NCBI GenBank assembly: GCA_000750105.3
Contig: JPHH03000007.1
Coordinates: 62,001-126,000, forward strand
Origin: Tolypocladium sp. Sup5 PDA-1
Taxonomy: Eukaryota > Ascomycota > Sordariomycetes > Hypocreales > Ophiocordycipitaceae
Reading direction: 5' to 3'
Length of the DNA stretch: 64,000 nucleotides
In this document: piece after piece, positions 21,165 to 32,100 of the stretch
Numbering within the stretch: position 1 is the stretch's first letter
How the letters are laid out: every line of letters begins with the position of its first letter
Translations under genes and position numbers: made by a program
Notes under the pieces: model-generated
What the model was told of the DNA's origin: nothing
Seen by the model: only the letters and a program-made list of their open reading frames with translations
Databases searched by the model: none

Positions 21165-21379
21165 GTGGCTCGCGGCCCACCATGATGCCTCGACGGCACT
21201 CCTGAGATGGAGGCGTCCAACGGCATCAAGACTGCAAGATGGTGGAAACGGCAGCCTATTCATGAGGCTGTCCAGTGGGGTTCCCTTGTTAATCCACCCA
21301 GGTAGAGGGTTTCATTTAGTCAAGGAATAAACAAAAGCTGACCCTTTCTTATGTCAACGCGCCTGGAGCAAAGTCGCCA

Positions 21380-23216
21380 TCAACCCACCCGTTCCGCCCG
21401 CGACGCACTGTCAGGCTTGGCCGCGCCTAGCGGCTGCTGTGCCTCAAGCGGTAAGGGGAACTGTCCAGGGTACGTATTCAATGCCTGCCGTACGCCAATC
21501 TCGTTTCCGATGAAGATGAGCGCCACCTCGGCCTCGCTCTTCTGCTGGGGCAGCGTCGTGGAGACAACGTAGACCGAGGTCAAGGGCCAAACCATCTTCA
21601 GGGCATCAAACAGGACTTTGGGTGACTTGTCCTTTCCAGACGCCAGCGGGCCGAGTATCCAGGGTACGCTGTTGACAATGTCCTGCGCCGCGCTTCGCGT
21701 TCTCTGCAAGCAGCGGTCTCGCTGCACTCTGAGCTCCTCCAGGCTTAGCTTGCTCGGGGCGTAATGCGTGAGGAAGTTGGCGAGAAGCTGAATGTAGTGA
21801 TAGCCCTTTACCAGCGCCGAGTTGTACAGGTTGCGCATGTAGTTGTCCAGGTCATGGGTACAGTCAATGCTCGCGGCGACGGTCTCGTGGAGCTCCAGTT
21901 CGGCCTTTGTTAATTGGCCCACTAGTGTTTGGTACTCGCTCTCCGCAGCACGAAAGTCGCGTAGGCGAAGAATGTTTAGGATGCGCGCTTGGACGTGGGC
22001 ACATTTGGTAATAAACACGGACACGTGCAATGAGTATGCCTCGCCATCATAAAGGTTATCCCTTGTGATGCCAAGCCATTCGTCGGATTCAGGGGGGCAT
22101 TCCGTGTTGCTGACAAGCGCTTGGATTTGCTGCCTCTTGTCAGCACGCATCGGTGAGATATGCCGGGGCAGCTCAACTTACCACCATGTTATAGCATGGC
22201 CAAAAGGCCGTGCGGCCGGCATCGGTGTAGAGCGGCGCGCTTCCTCTGGCTTTGAGGATGCTGTACAGGCCCCTTGCATGCAAATGCCAGGGGCTCATGG
22301 GGTCCATCCGGCCCAGTGAGCCCACAAGCAGCTATCGGGGGAATTAGTCTCCATGCGTTGAGCCAACGACGGGTCCATCATGCTGGGCCCTACCTCGTAG
22401 TTGGCAAGAATCCAGACAGTCGCAAGCACGTCATCCCGAAACGCGCCTTGCGACGACTTGAGCGCAGCGCCGACCGAGCTGAGCGTCCTGCCGAGGTACG
22501 TCCCCAGCTCGCGCTGCGTCTCTGCCTCGGAGTCCTTGTGGATGGAGGTCGGGTAGCGTATGTTGGTGACGTAGGTGCGGGAGAAGAGATGGGCAGCCCA
22601 GACGAGGGGCCCGTCGCGCGGGTTCGTGCGATACGTGTTGTTGAGAAAGTTGAGGGTCGAGTATACGTTGAGCAGTATCGGCACCGAGTGGGTGGTCCAG
22701 TGCTCGCTCAGCGACGGGGGCAGGGCCACCCACATGGAGTTGGCGGGCCTCTTCGGGTTGGGGACGAGGTCGGTCGACTGCGAAAAGATGAGCGGCGAGC
22801 TGAGCTCCTCGTCCATGGACGCCGCGGGAGTTGCGCTGCCCGGCGAGTCGGAGCTCGAAGCGGCGTTGGCCTCGGCATCGTCTTGCTTGGCGGTGCGCTT
22901 CTTGCGCTTCTTAACGGTGGAGGGGTTGGCGTTGCGGAAGACGAGTTCAGTCTGGTCGCGATATCCGGGGCACTCGACGCCGTACTTGACGCATCGCCGG
23001 CAGCCAGGACGCCCGAGGTCGCACTGCGGAAGCGACGAGTGTCAGTCCGGGGGCGCGTGAGGCGGTATGCTAGGCAGGGGGCCAGGGGGCAAGGGGATGG
23101 ATGGACAGCAAGCAATCAAGCTCCCGTCTGGAGTCGAGCGTCACTGGCGGACTGACCTTGACACGGCGCTGGCGACAGAGATGGCAGTCCTGGCTGGGCT
23201 TGCCGGTGTTGGGCAT
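21380..23216 (-). CDS. Zn2Cys6 fungal-specific transcription factor
   Basis: Four exons on the minus strand (23216-23157, 23023-22394, 22331-22182, 22129-21380) join in frame to 529 residues. The binuclear zinc cluster is at 11-38 with the spacing C-x2-C-x6-C-x6-C-x2-C-x6-C; the first intron splits it after residue 20. A basic linker follows (KKRKKRTAK). The rest is the mostly helical regulatory region of the DUF3468-like class (conserved-looking WVALPPSLSEHW, YLGRTLSSVG, GYHYIQLLANFLTHYAPS). The DNA target is unknown. The C-terminus is rich in Ala/Gln/Pro. It is convergent with the cutinase gene. Co-regulation is possible but not shown by sequence. Confidence 0.88.
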
Positions 23217-24135
23217 GTCGAGAGGGGGAGCTTCGAAGCCGGCAGACGTCCAGCGAGATCTGCTACTCGTACGCGATCGTCTTGCGCGGAGCCGATGCGG
23301 TTGCTGCCCATGCAAGCGCTGTGCTGTGCGGGGACGAGGAGATGTCAGAAACGGGAAACGCATTCGAGGTGTGGTTTGGTGACGAGACCTGCGGGCGGCC
23401 TCTAAGCCACACCGGGTATGGCGGCTTGGGCGGCCCAGTAGGGCTGAAGCATGGGTACCGTACCAGCCGCCGTCATAGAAATCCGAGCTTTCTACTCCGT
23501 ACTTATGTTTTTATGCCTGGAGGGTTCTGTTGCCTTGTACTCTCCAAGGTAGCAAAGGATCAGTGGCTGTGAGGTGCCAGACATCATCAGTTCCAGGCTG
23601 GCGTTGCATTACCCAGAGGGCGGCCCAGAGGGGCGACACACCCATCTGACAGCCCGAGGTAAAGCTTGACACGAGAACGTATCCAGGCAGATTATGTATT
23701 TGCCGCCTTGTGAAATTGAATTTTGTCCCCGACGAACTCCCCACACGATGGGTGTCGTCATCAACACGCCAAGTCCGGAGTACCTATTAGCATACAATCA
23801 ATCCCCCACGCAGCCCAATACAACTCCCATATCCTTCCCTCTTAAGCAAACCCCAAGCAATGTTACCCAAACCCTTACTGTGTCACTCCTTCTTTTGTGC
23901 GCAGATTAGGGCACATCAATTATTCCTCACCCCCTGCTGAATCCTCCCCACGCCAGTTGCTTTCCCAATTCGGCCACCCCCTCGTCGCTCAGTGGCCAGC
24001 TCCCCCTCCCCCGCTTTTCCCGACTAACACCCAACGTCAGCGCTCACGCCCTCTCCTTTACAACCTCCCCATCGTGAACCCATGCCCCTACTCCAACCTC
24101 CTCTTTGCATATTGCACCTTGAAAGGAGCTGTACA
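23217..24135. other. Divergent intergenic region
   Basis: This spacer separates the Zn2Cys6 gene (-) and the GFA-type gene (+). It contains two palindromic-family copies (TACTCCGTAC at 23493-23502, TCCGGAGTAC at 23774-23783). A C/T-rich leader-like stretch is at about 23910-24110. No gene is seen. Confidence 0.45.
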
Positions 24136-24798
24136 ATGGCCTACGCTACCAAAAAAGACCTCTTCCCCATGCAGGGCGGCTGCCCCTGCGGCCACGTCCG
24201 TTACCGCCTCGCCCTGCCCCCTCTCCTCGTCCACTGCTGCCACTGCACCTCGTGCCAGCGCCAGGCCGGCAGCGCCTTTGCCATCAACGCCATCGTCGAG
24301 TCCGCGGCCATAACCCTCCTGCCGTCTACATCGTCGCCCCTCGTCCCCGGGCGCAAGACCAACCCGGAGCCGCTCCCCGCCGAGGTCCATCCCGCCTATG
24401 CGCGCCTCACCGACAGCATGCCGACCGCACCGGCGGAGGCAGAGGCAGCAGGCAAGCCAGTCCTCGTCACGGTGCCCTCCGAGTCCGGCATCGGGCAGAC
24501 CATCGCCAGCTGTCCCGTTTGCCACACCGGCCTGTGGAGCCACTACGCCGACGCGGGCCCGCTGGTCACCTACGTCCGCGCCGCGACGCTGGACCGCGCG
24601 TGGGAGGTTGACCCGGACGCCCACATCTTCACGCGCAGCAAGAGGGACTTTGTGTCCATTGCCGACGGCAAGCCACAGTTTGAGTGCTACTACGACGACA
24701 GGGCGGCGTTTTACAGACCCGACGTCTTGGACAGGGTCGCGGCGCTGAAGCCCAAGCAGGAGGCGTACAAGGCCCAACTCATGGCTGCGCTCAGTTGA
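24136..24798 (+). CDS. CENP-V/GFA-domain zinc protein
   Basis: A single-exon protein of 220 residues of the glutathione-dependent formaldehyde-activating (GFA)/CENP-V fold. Zinc ligands are visible as GGCPCGHVRY (C16, C18), HCCHCTSCQRQAG (C35, C37, C40) and later SCPVCHTGLW. The middle (about 60-115) holds a family-typical insertion. Fungal members are numerous; most have no proven substrate, and the name reflects fold only. An upstream in-frame start exists at about 24082, but it adds a hydrophobic, unbiased stretch, so I prefer the ATG just before MAYATKKDLF. Cytosolic, judging from the absence of a signal. Confidence 0.88.
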   Translation: MAYATKKDLFPMQGGCPCGHVRYRLALPPLLVHCCHCTSCQRQAGSAFAINAIVESAAITLLPSTSSPLVPGRKTNPEPLPAEVHPAYARLTDSMPTAPAEAEAAGKPVLVTVPSESGIGQTIASCPVCHTGLWSHYADAGPLVTYVRAATLDRAWEVDPDAHIFTRSKRDFVSIADGKPQFECYYDDRAAFYRPDVLDRVAALKPKQEAYKAQLMAALS

Positions 24799-25364
24799 AG
24801 ACTAGGTACATCTTGTTTCATTCACATGTTGTCATAATGTCGTTTGCGGGTTACCGTTTGGATAGCATGACACGTAGCAGAAACATCTTCTTTGAGACTC
24901 TGCCGCTCGAGGATGTCAAGGGTAGCAAGTTGCGTCAATACGTGGTTCCTTGTATCTGTCCCATACGCGGCATTTGCTCGCTATGTAACCCAATGATTGT
25001 CAAGGAGTCTTGTCCTCAAGGCGCTCAAATAGCCATCCTGGCCTAGTTGTTCTCTTCAGTGTTCCGTCCGAAATTTTCTCCCATGTTTTCCACAATGTCA
25101 GGAGCCAAACCTGCTCCGCAAAATTAAAAATACCAATCAATGTCAACTCTCCAACGCCATTCAGTATCAGATAACCTTTGAAACAAAGCAAAATGCATAG
25201 TTCTCGCACGGCCCTATCCCCAAGGACGGGTAAAAACAGGGGCCTCCAAAGTCAGGTGCGGCATGCCAGCCGCGAGGTATCTCTTGCGTTTCCAAAATCG
25301 TTCCTCCGGCTTTGTCATGGCCAAAATGGCCGTGGTTCATGTCTTGTTACCGCCGTGGTGGCCG
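24799..25364. other. Convergent 3' intergenic region
   Basis: A/T-richer spacer between the GFA-type gene (+) and the DUF1765 gene (-). Nothing is recognisable in it. Confidence 0.45.
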
Positions 25365-28300
25365 CTAGCCACCAGCCTTGCGGAATCCTTCGACCCCAAG
25401 CTGAGGCACTTCCATCTCACCGAGGCGTCCAATTCCTTCTTCGCGGCGACGGTCGATGAAGCTGTTGCACTCCGAGACGACTAGTCCCCATTCGGCCAGT
25501 GCTCGCCCCGAGTAGACAGAGTTCTTGGCATAAATTCCCACTGGCTTCACCGCCCTGGTCAAGGGCTCTCTTGTGGCCTCTTGGTTCTCTCGGGCTTGAC
25601 TCGCTTGAGCATCTGTCGAAGCACATGTCATCTCGCCAGCAGAACTGTACCGCCTCTCGCTCGCGCCCGGACTGGGCGTGTTCCAGTTCTCATTGGCAGG
25701 CCCCGCCGCCGCCATAGGCGTGCCCCTCAGCCACTCTTCGACGGAGGCGTTCACCGAGCTCCTTCGATCCCTCTGGCTCAGCCCATTGTGTCGCGCGTCA
25801 CGACCAGGTCCCAGAGAAGACTCAACGGTAGGAGATGGGGACGCCATACGCCCATTCCGGGCTCTGACAGCCACCTGTGACTGCGCCGGCGCTGGGAGTT
25901 TGGGCCGCGTAAGATCGCGGCCCAAAGTTGGTGCGGGATGCTGAAGCCAGCCCAGGATGAACTTGAAGGTGTACCTCTGTTCGCCAAAAACCGGCGACGA
26001 AAATAGAGAGTCAGATTCCGCCGTGCCAGTCCTGCCGTTGGACCTCGTCGCATTGGACAGTGCCAGCGGTGCTGCATGGCGCGCTGACATATCCGTGGCC
26101 TCCCGACGTGTACCAAACGGCTCATTATCTGCAAACGGGTTCCTCGTGAAACCATCGGAAGCGGCCGACTGGCCGGCGCTGCTACCCGACGTCATGGAAA
26201 GAACCTTGCCCAGCAGGGACCATCGCTTCTTCGAATCACCTTTACCCGAGAGGCTCGTTTCCGGGAAGCCGTTCCAGGACGACCCGTTGCTGCTGCTTGT
26301 CCTGGCAAAGGTGTCGAATCCCATGAACAGCCCTGGTTGCGGAGTATTGGCCTCTTGTCGAATAATCATAAACTTCTTACCGAGGGCAGGGCACATGGGA
26401 ACCGTAGACGGCGTGACCCGGCCAGCCTCCTCTGCGGTTCGTTTCAAGTACAGGTAGTGTGACCAGACCGTCTTGAGTCTGGCCGTCGCTACGAGCATAA
26501 TGTTGCTAGACGCTCCGGTTAGCTTGCCGTTGCTCATGCTATCACTTGCCACGAGAGTCCCAACTCACAGATCCACCTCGTTGGCATTGCCGTCGTCGCG
26601 GCAGATTCTCCAGCAGAGGAGGCGCTGGTAGTAGGCTCGTACCATCGGACACCAGTTGTTAAAGTACGTGTTGAAGGTCTCCTCGGTGAGAAGCCAATCC
26701 AGGCAGAGGGCTGCTTTCCGGCGAGGGTCCTTGGCCACGGCATCCCAGATGGCGTATATGAACGAGAGCATGCGCACCTCTGACATGGTGTTCAGGGAGT
26801 TCATTATCCGCTTGCAGACTTCGAGCCAAAACGTCCAGTCAATGTACTGGGTGGACATGTTTCGGGACTCAAACTCATGGAAAACCATGATGGCCTCCTC
26901 CAGGAAATCACAGAGCGTAAAGCAGGCAGCGCTGTTGAACTGGGATGTTTTGCATGCCGCGCCCTTCATCACGGCCGCAAAGGACTCGGCAAAGGTGTGT
27001 CGGGCACCTGCCATCTCCGCTGCGTCGTCCGAGAGCACATCCCGCAGCAAAATCACCAGTCGGTTTTCATCCATCCCCTTCATGAGATTGGTCGGAGGCA
27101 GAGGCATTGCCAGTGCCAATGCGTCAGCCCCATTGACAGGGTCGATCAACGGAGGGCCATAGGCATGTTCAATGGCCGTTTGCCGGTGGATCGTGGTATC
27201 GAGTATCGAGAGGAGCTGGGCATGAACAAGGACGAATGCTGGGGACCTGGCCTTTTCGGTCAAAGGCAGACCAGGGGGCATGAACTGGTCCGAGAGAACG
27301 TGGAAATATTTGCAAAAGATGAAGAAGAGATCGGTGTCGCGGCCCTTCCAGCGAGAAACCCAAGGCCCGGTCCAGGAAATCCTGGCAACCATCAACGACA
27401 TCTTGGGGATCTGCTTGAGCGAGTTCCATACTTGCCTCGCAGACGTCCACCCAAAGACGCCCAACTTTGGCGGGAACAGCGCCGTGATATCATCGCTCTC
27501 CCCGGTGTTCTTCCGAGGGAGTCCAAACTCGTCGGCTGCGCGGCGGATCAGCTCCGGAGTCACCCCCCATAGTCGAACGAGGATGTCAGCCACTCCGGGC
27601 GCGAAGAAGAAGGCATATGCACACGTCTTGCCGGAGAAATTTACCAAGCTCAGTGGAGCGTGGCGCATCGACATCTTGTCCACCACATAGCCCATCTGCT
27701 TGACCAGGTTCGTCACAAACATGGTTCTCACATTGTGCTCGGCCGACTCTGCCAGTAACGCGGACTGGTTCGAGCTGTCGGATGAATTGGTCCAAGACCT
27801 GGATCGGACACGTTCAGATGGCGAGCGGTCGGCGAGTGCCTGGAAGTAGGTGGTCGCCTGCCGCCATTCGGGCCGCATCATTAGCAGCGTCGCCGCTTCG
27901 AGCAGAATTGGCCGGTCGACACCGGGCACGGGCTGCTGCGTTTGGTCATCGAGCATCTCGAGAATCGCAACCCACCACTTGTTCAGTACGGTTGCCCTCC
28001 GATCAACGTCCTCGAGGCCCAGACTCTTGGTTGACTTGTGGCCCATGGTGCTTCGCAAAAAGGGCAGCACGAGGTTTTTTACTTGACCAACTCGCTGCCC
28101 TGTTTGCTTGAAACCGAAGCCCTTGAATTCCACTTCCAGAGTCTTGAAGGAACACCACAGGGAGTCTCTCATATGCGGCGTCATCTCGTTTGACGACTCA
28201 TCGGTGATCGGGGTGTTTGTATTGCCGTCGCTGGAGGTCGACTGCGATGCACCACTGGTTTTTTCGCTGTTGGAAGCACGGTTCCCGAGGCTGGTCGACG

Positions 28301-29198
28301 ACGAGGCGCAGCTGTTATCCGACTCGGGCCCGCCGTCGTGCATCCTGGTCATGGGGGCGGGCTTCTGCTTCATCTTGGCAAAATAAGAGCTTGTGCGAGT
28401 GGACGCATTTGGGGCTGGTTTCAGTGAATTGGGGGTTTGGTTCTTCTCTGCCTGCTTCAGGTCCAAGTCCGTGATCAGCTGCAGGCGTTCTGGCGGCTTG
28501 TTGGCATGTCTCGTCGTTGCGGCTCTCAACGGCGGCTTGCTAACCGGGGGCTCGCGCGCGTTCTTTGGAGATGGTGAGCGAGACGTAGCCGCCCATGACC
28601 ACCTGGCAAAGTTGGCAAACGAGGCAGATGACGGCATGCCACGCTCTGATGGCCGCGACGGGGGCGGCTCGAGCGTTGCGGTGACAAAGCCATGGTCAGC
28701 CGCTTTCGACGAGTGTGGTCTGCTCTGGCGCCCGTCGTTTGCGGCTTCTTTTGTCGGCTTGGAGCCGGACGAGAGCCATGACCGGGGCCGGTTGATCAGT
28801 GAAGCCGTCCTTGAGCGCGCGATAGAGGGCTTCCGCAAGAGCTTAATTTGTGCCTCCTCTTGCAGCGGGGGTGCCGGCCGAGCTCGTGGCGCCGGTTGCG
28901 GCTCAGGTCGCTGCTCAGGTCGCTGCTCAGGTCGCGGCGCTGGCTGAAGCTTCTTGCCATTGGAGAAGACAGATGTGTCGAGCTGGAACTCGGTGTTGAA
29001 CGACGGCACGTCGAAAGCAGGCAGGTCGGCCAAGCTTTGCCAATCGAGAGCTCCAGCTCCATGGTCCTGGAGTTGGGGTTGGGCCACTGGTTGGTTGGCC
29101 GCGGGGTCATCGAACGACAACGACGGCAGCGAGAGGATATCGAGACTGGACTGTGAGGGAGACGGGGCGCGCGCAGGTTGTTCCACGGCCGTGGCCAT
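25365..29198 (-). CDS. DUF1765 domain protein (large fungal protein)
   Basis: Two exons (29198-26569 and 26505-25365) with a 63-nt intron (GTGAGT donor, CTAAC branch, CTAG acceptor) give 1256 residues. The first ~340 residues are low-complexity, Ser/Pro/Arg rich, with a PEQR repeat from a 12-bp tandem (28901-28936). The conserved core (about 340-900) matches the fungal DUF1765 family: SLWCSFKTLEVEFKGFGF, KWWVAILEMLDD, LLMMRPEWRQ and LDWLLTEETFNTYFNNW. The C-terminal ~380 residues return to Ser-rich disorder, with two more ordered islands (YTFKFILGWLQHP, AEWGLVVSECNSFIDRRR). The biochemical function is unknown. I start at MATAVEQPARAPSPS, which has a good context (ATCATGG); an ATG 12 codons earlier is possible. 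Confidence 0.85.
28901..28936. repeat. 12-bp tandem repeat inside the DUF1765 coding region
   Basis: Three units of GCTCAGGTCGCT (last unit ends CG). On the coding strand they give the repeated tetrapeptide PEQR in the disordered N-terminal part of the protein. Confidence 0.85.
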
Positions 29199-32100
29199 GA
29201 TTGTTGCAGAGCGGCTCCTGGCACAAGCCAGCAAACCGCGCAGGCAGATGCAGGAAGCCGTCCGTGATCGCTTTTGTCGGTCCCTTTGCGAAGCGTCCGT
29301 GTGACGAAAGAAGAAACACTTAATCCAACATTACTCTCCGCCTTCTCTGGCCGGCAGAGGGGCACGACACAACACAGACGTGGGACGACGTCCTGGGAGG
29401 GCCAACGGTGAGGCCAACGGTGAGGCCAACGGTGAGGCCAACGGTGAGGACAGCGGCGACGACGACGTTGGTTGAAGAGGGAGCGTCCAGGCTGGTCGGG
29501 GAGGGTCGTGGAGGTGGTGGATGCGGCCTCCACATGGGAGAGAGATCTGCCACGGACGGACGGGAATCACGGGATGGGCTGACCAGCTCCAGGACGAGGG
29601 ACAGGGCGCTTTACATGCGAAGCTAAGCCTGTCTGCTGGCGATTACGTCGCTCGGGCGGGCACCGATCGGGAGCCCGGAGATTGAGATTGATGAGCAGCG
29701 CCCCAGGCGAGGCTCCCTGTCGCCAGGGAGGCGAGTCAGACAGGGAGATTTGGCCTGCCTGACAATGGCGGATGCTCCACGGATGGGTTGGACTGCAGGG
29801 GAGCATGGATGGAGTCTGATGATTCATGGAGGTGTCCACGAAGCAGCAATGCAATGCGCGACCTGATGCGCAGCACCTCAGGCAGCTAGCGGCCGCTGCT
29901 GCTGCAAACCTGCAAGCCTGCAACGCACGTACGAGTACATACCTAGGTAGGTACGGAGTACTGGTTCTTGCGCAGCGTGGTGCAGGGCATGTACGGAGTA
30001 CTTGGGCTCCAGGGGCCGGCATTTCCGGGCCACTGTCGCGCAATCGGGGCTTTCGGGTCGAGGACCCTTCTTTCGCAGTGCCGGAGCCAGCCAGCAGGGG
30101 CATGTCATGGCCTTTTCCTGCCCCATGCCCGTAATAGTAACATGGCATTTATTGCATCTCAGCTGAGCCAGCCCATCCGTCGCAACCTCTAGCCTAGCCT
30201 CTACGCCATTGGATGCAACGGGCCAGCCCGTCACCAAAGCATCAGGACATAAAAGCTCTACATTTACAACCAACATCGTCGGGAGCATGCCCTCCGGATA
30301 CTCGCAGCAGGCACGCATCCTTGGCATCCAAGCAGCGCACCAACGGATCAAATGGTTTGCTTCGTTGCTTTTACCCGTCCGGTCCTTGATTCCCAGTCCC
30401 GTGTCTCTGGTGCTGGCATCCAGATTCCGAAAATCCATCGCCGCTAGGTCGTACCTAAGGTTCCAGGTAATACCTTAACGTTCAGAGGCGGCTGCCACTC
30501 GCCGCCCCTCCACTTGGACATGTGCGGGCTCCACTGAACGGCCCCTGTTCCTAGCGCCTGGTGCTGCAGCAGCGGTTGCTGGAAACGCATGGTGGCGCCC
30601 CAAAACTAGCGGGCGCCGCCGCCCCCCTGGGCTCCGTGGGCATTTTCTGGCACCAAGCCCATCCACTCGGGGTCCTTCGCTTAATACCTTGCCGGTGATT
30701 ATTAGTTTCGGCCACTGTATCGTCCTGGAAGGCTGAGCGGCCACGAAGAAGAAAAAAGAGACTGGGCTGTGGTGTGGTCGGTCAACGTGGCGTGTCGCGT
30801 CGAGATCCATGTACGGGGTACACGGAGGAGCGGAGTCAGGGAAGGTGAGGTGACAACTTCCATGTAAGTGTGCGCACCACGGCTTGTGCGGCCGCACCAG
30901 GCGGCCATAGGTATCTTGGCTAACTTTGGCCTCGAGCACAACAGCATCGCGTCGGATTGCGTCGCCTGTTGCAGGCCTTGAATATGGCGCGGCAATGTCG
31001 CCAGCAACTTGGCAAGTGGCTTGTTGCTGCTGAAACCTCAATCGACGGACTGTCTGGCAGACCGCTTCATCAGCATCAGCGTCGGATTCGGCACCAGCAC
31101 GAGGCCAGCCCGCGTGCGTCCCGCGTTACGTCCACGAGCCGCCAGCTGCGCTGCACTGCGAGTCTGTACTCCGTACAGCATCTGGTCGTTTACAGAAGCT
31201 TCCCGGGTGGCCATTCGTCCAACCACCATCGCCCATGATGCTCAATGCCACCTCCCCTTTCTGCCCGTCTCTCCCAGGTCTCCCAGGTGGACTACCCCCT
31301 GGCTCCCTGGACCTCTCGGGTCTCGTGTCTCGGGCCATTCGCCAAGTAATCTCTCGACGTCCTTGATTCGCCCCTCGACGAGCACGAGCAGAAGAAACAT
31401 GCAAAACACACACGATTACTTTGCCTGCGTGTGCTGCTCGCTCTACGGCCAATGTCGCACGGCTACGGCCTGGGGTGGTGCTGCGTGAACGAGGAAACGT
31501 CTCGCTTGCACGACCTGCGCAGCTTGTTCCAGATTGGACGCCGCCTCGTCATGGGCCATGGGCTGCGCGGCGGGTTTAAACCTCGCCATCTCGCTGGCAT
31601 CGATCTAAATCATGGTCCGTGTGCCCTTCCAAACCGTGGACCAAGACAACAGTTCGTCGTTGACTCGTGAGTCGTTGGCCTCCATGTCAGCCAAGAACGT
31701 ACTTCGACGACGCAGGCGCATGGTCATGCTTCACTCGTCAACCAACACGGCATAAAAGAGAAAGCGTAGACATATTGCCCATGGACCATGTCCGAATGTT
31801 CGCATGAACAACAATCGCGTTCCTAACGCCAGCGCATCCCCTGTACGCCTGGCTTCTTACACGGTCGAATTGTGATGGGGCACGTTGCACATCTCCGCCC
31901 TCCTGCCGCTCAGCTGCGCCAGTAATGCTTGCACTAGCCGTCGTGAACCACCGATGCGGATTGCGTGTTACCCCGACTTTGCCAAATTGCCATCCATGCA
32001 GATTGCAGAGGTCTGAGAACTCCTAGCCAGTTCGCCGTTCGGCCAATGCTGTCTATCAAGCCGATCAAAAAGGGCGGCCCGCCCTAGATGCCCAGTCTGA

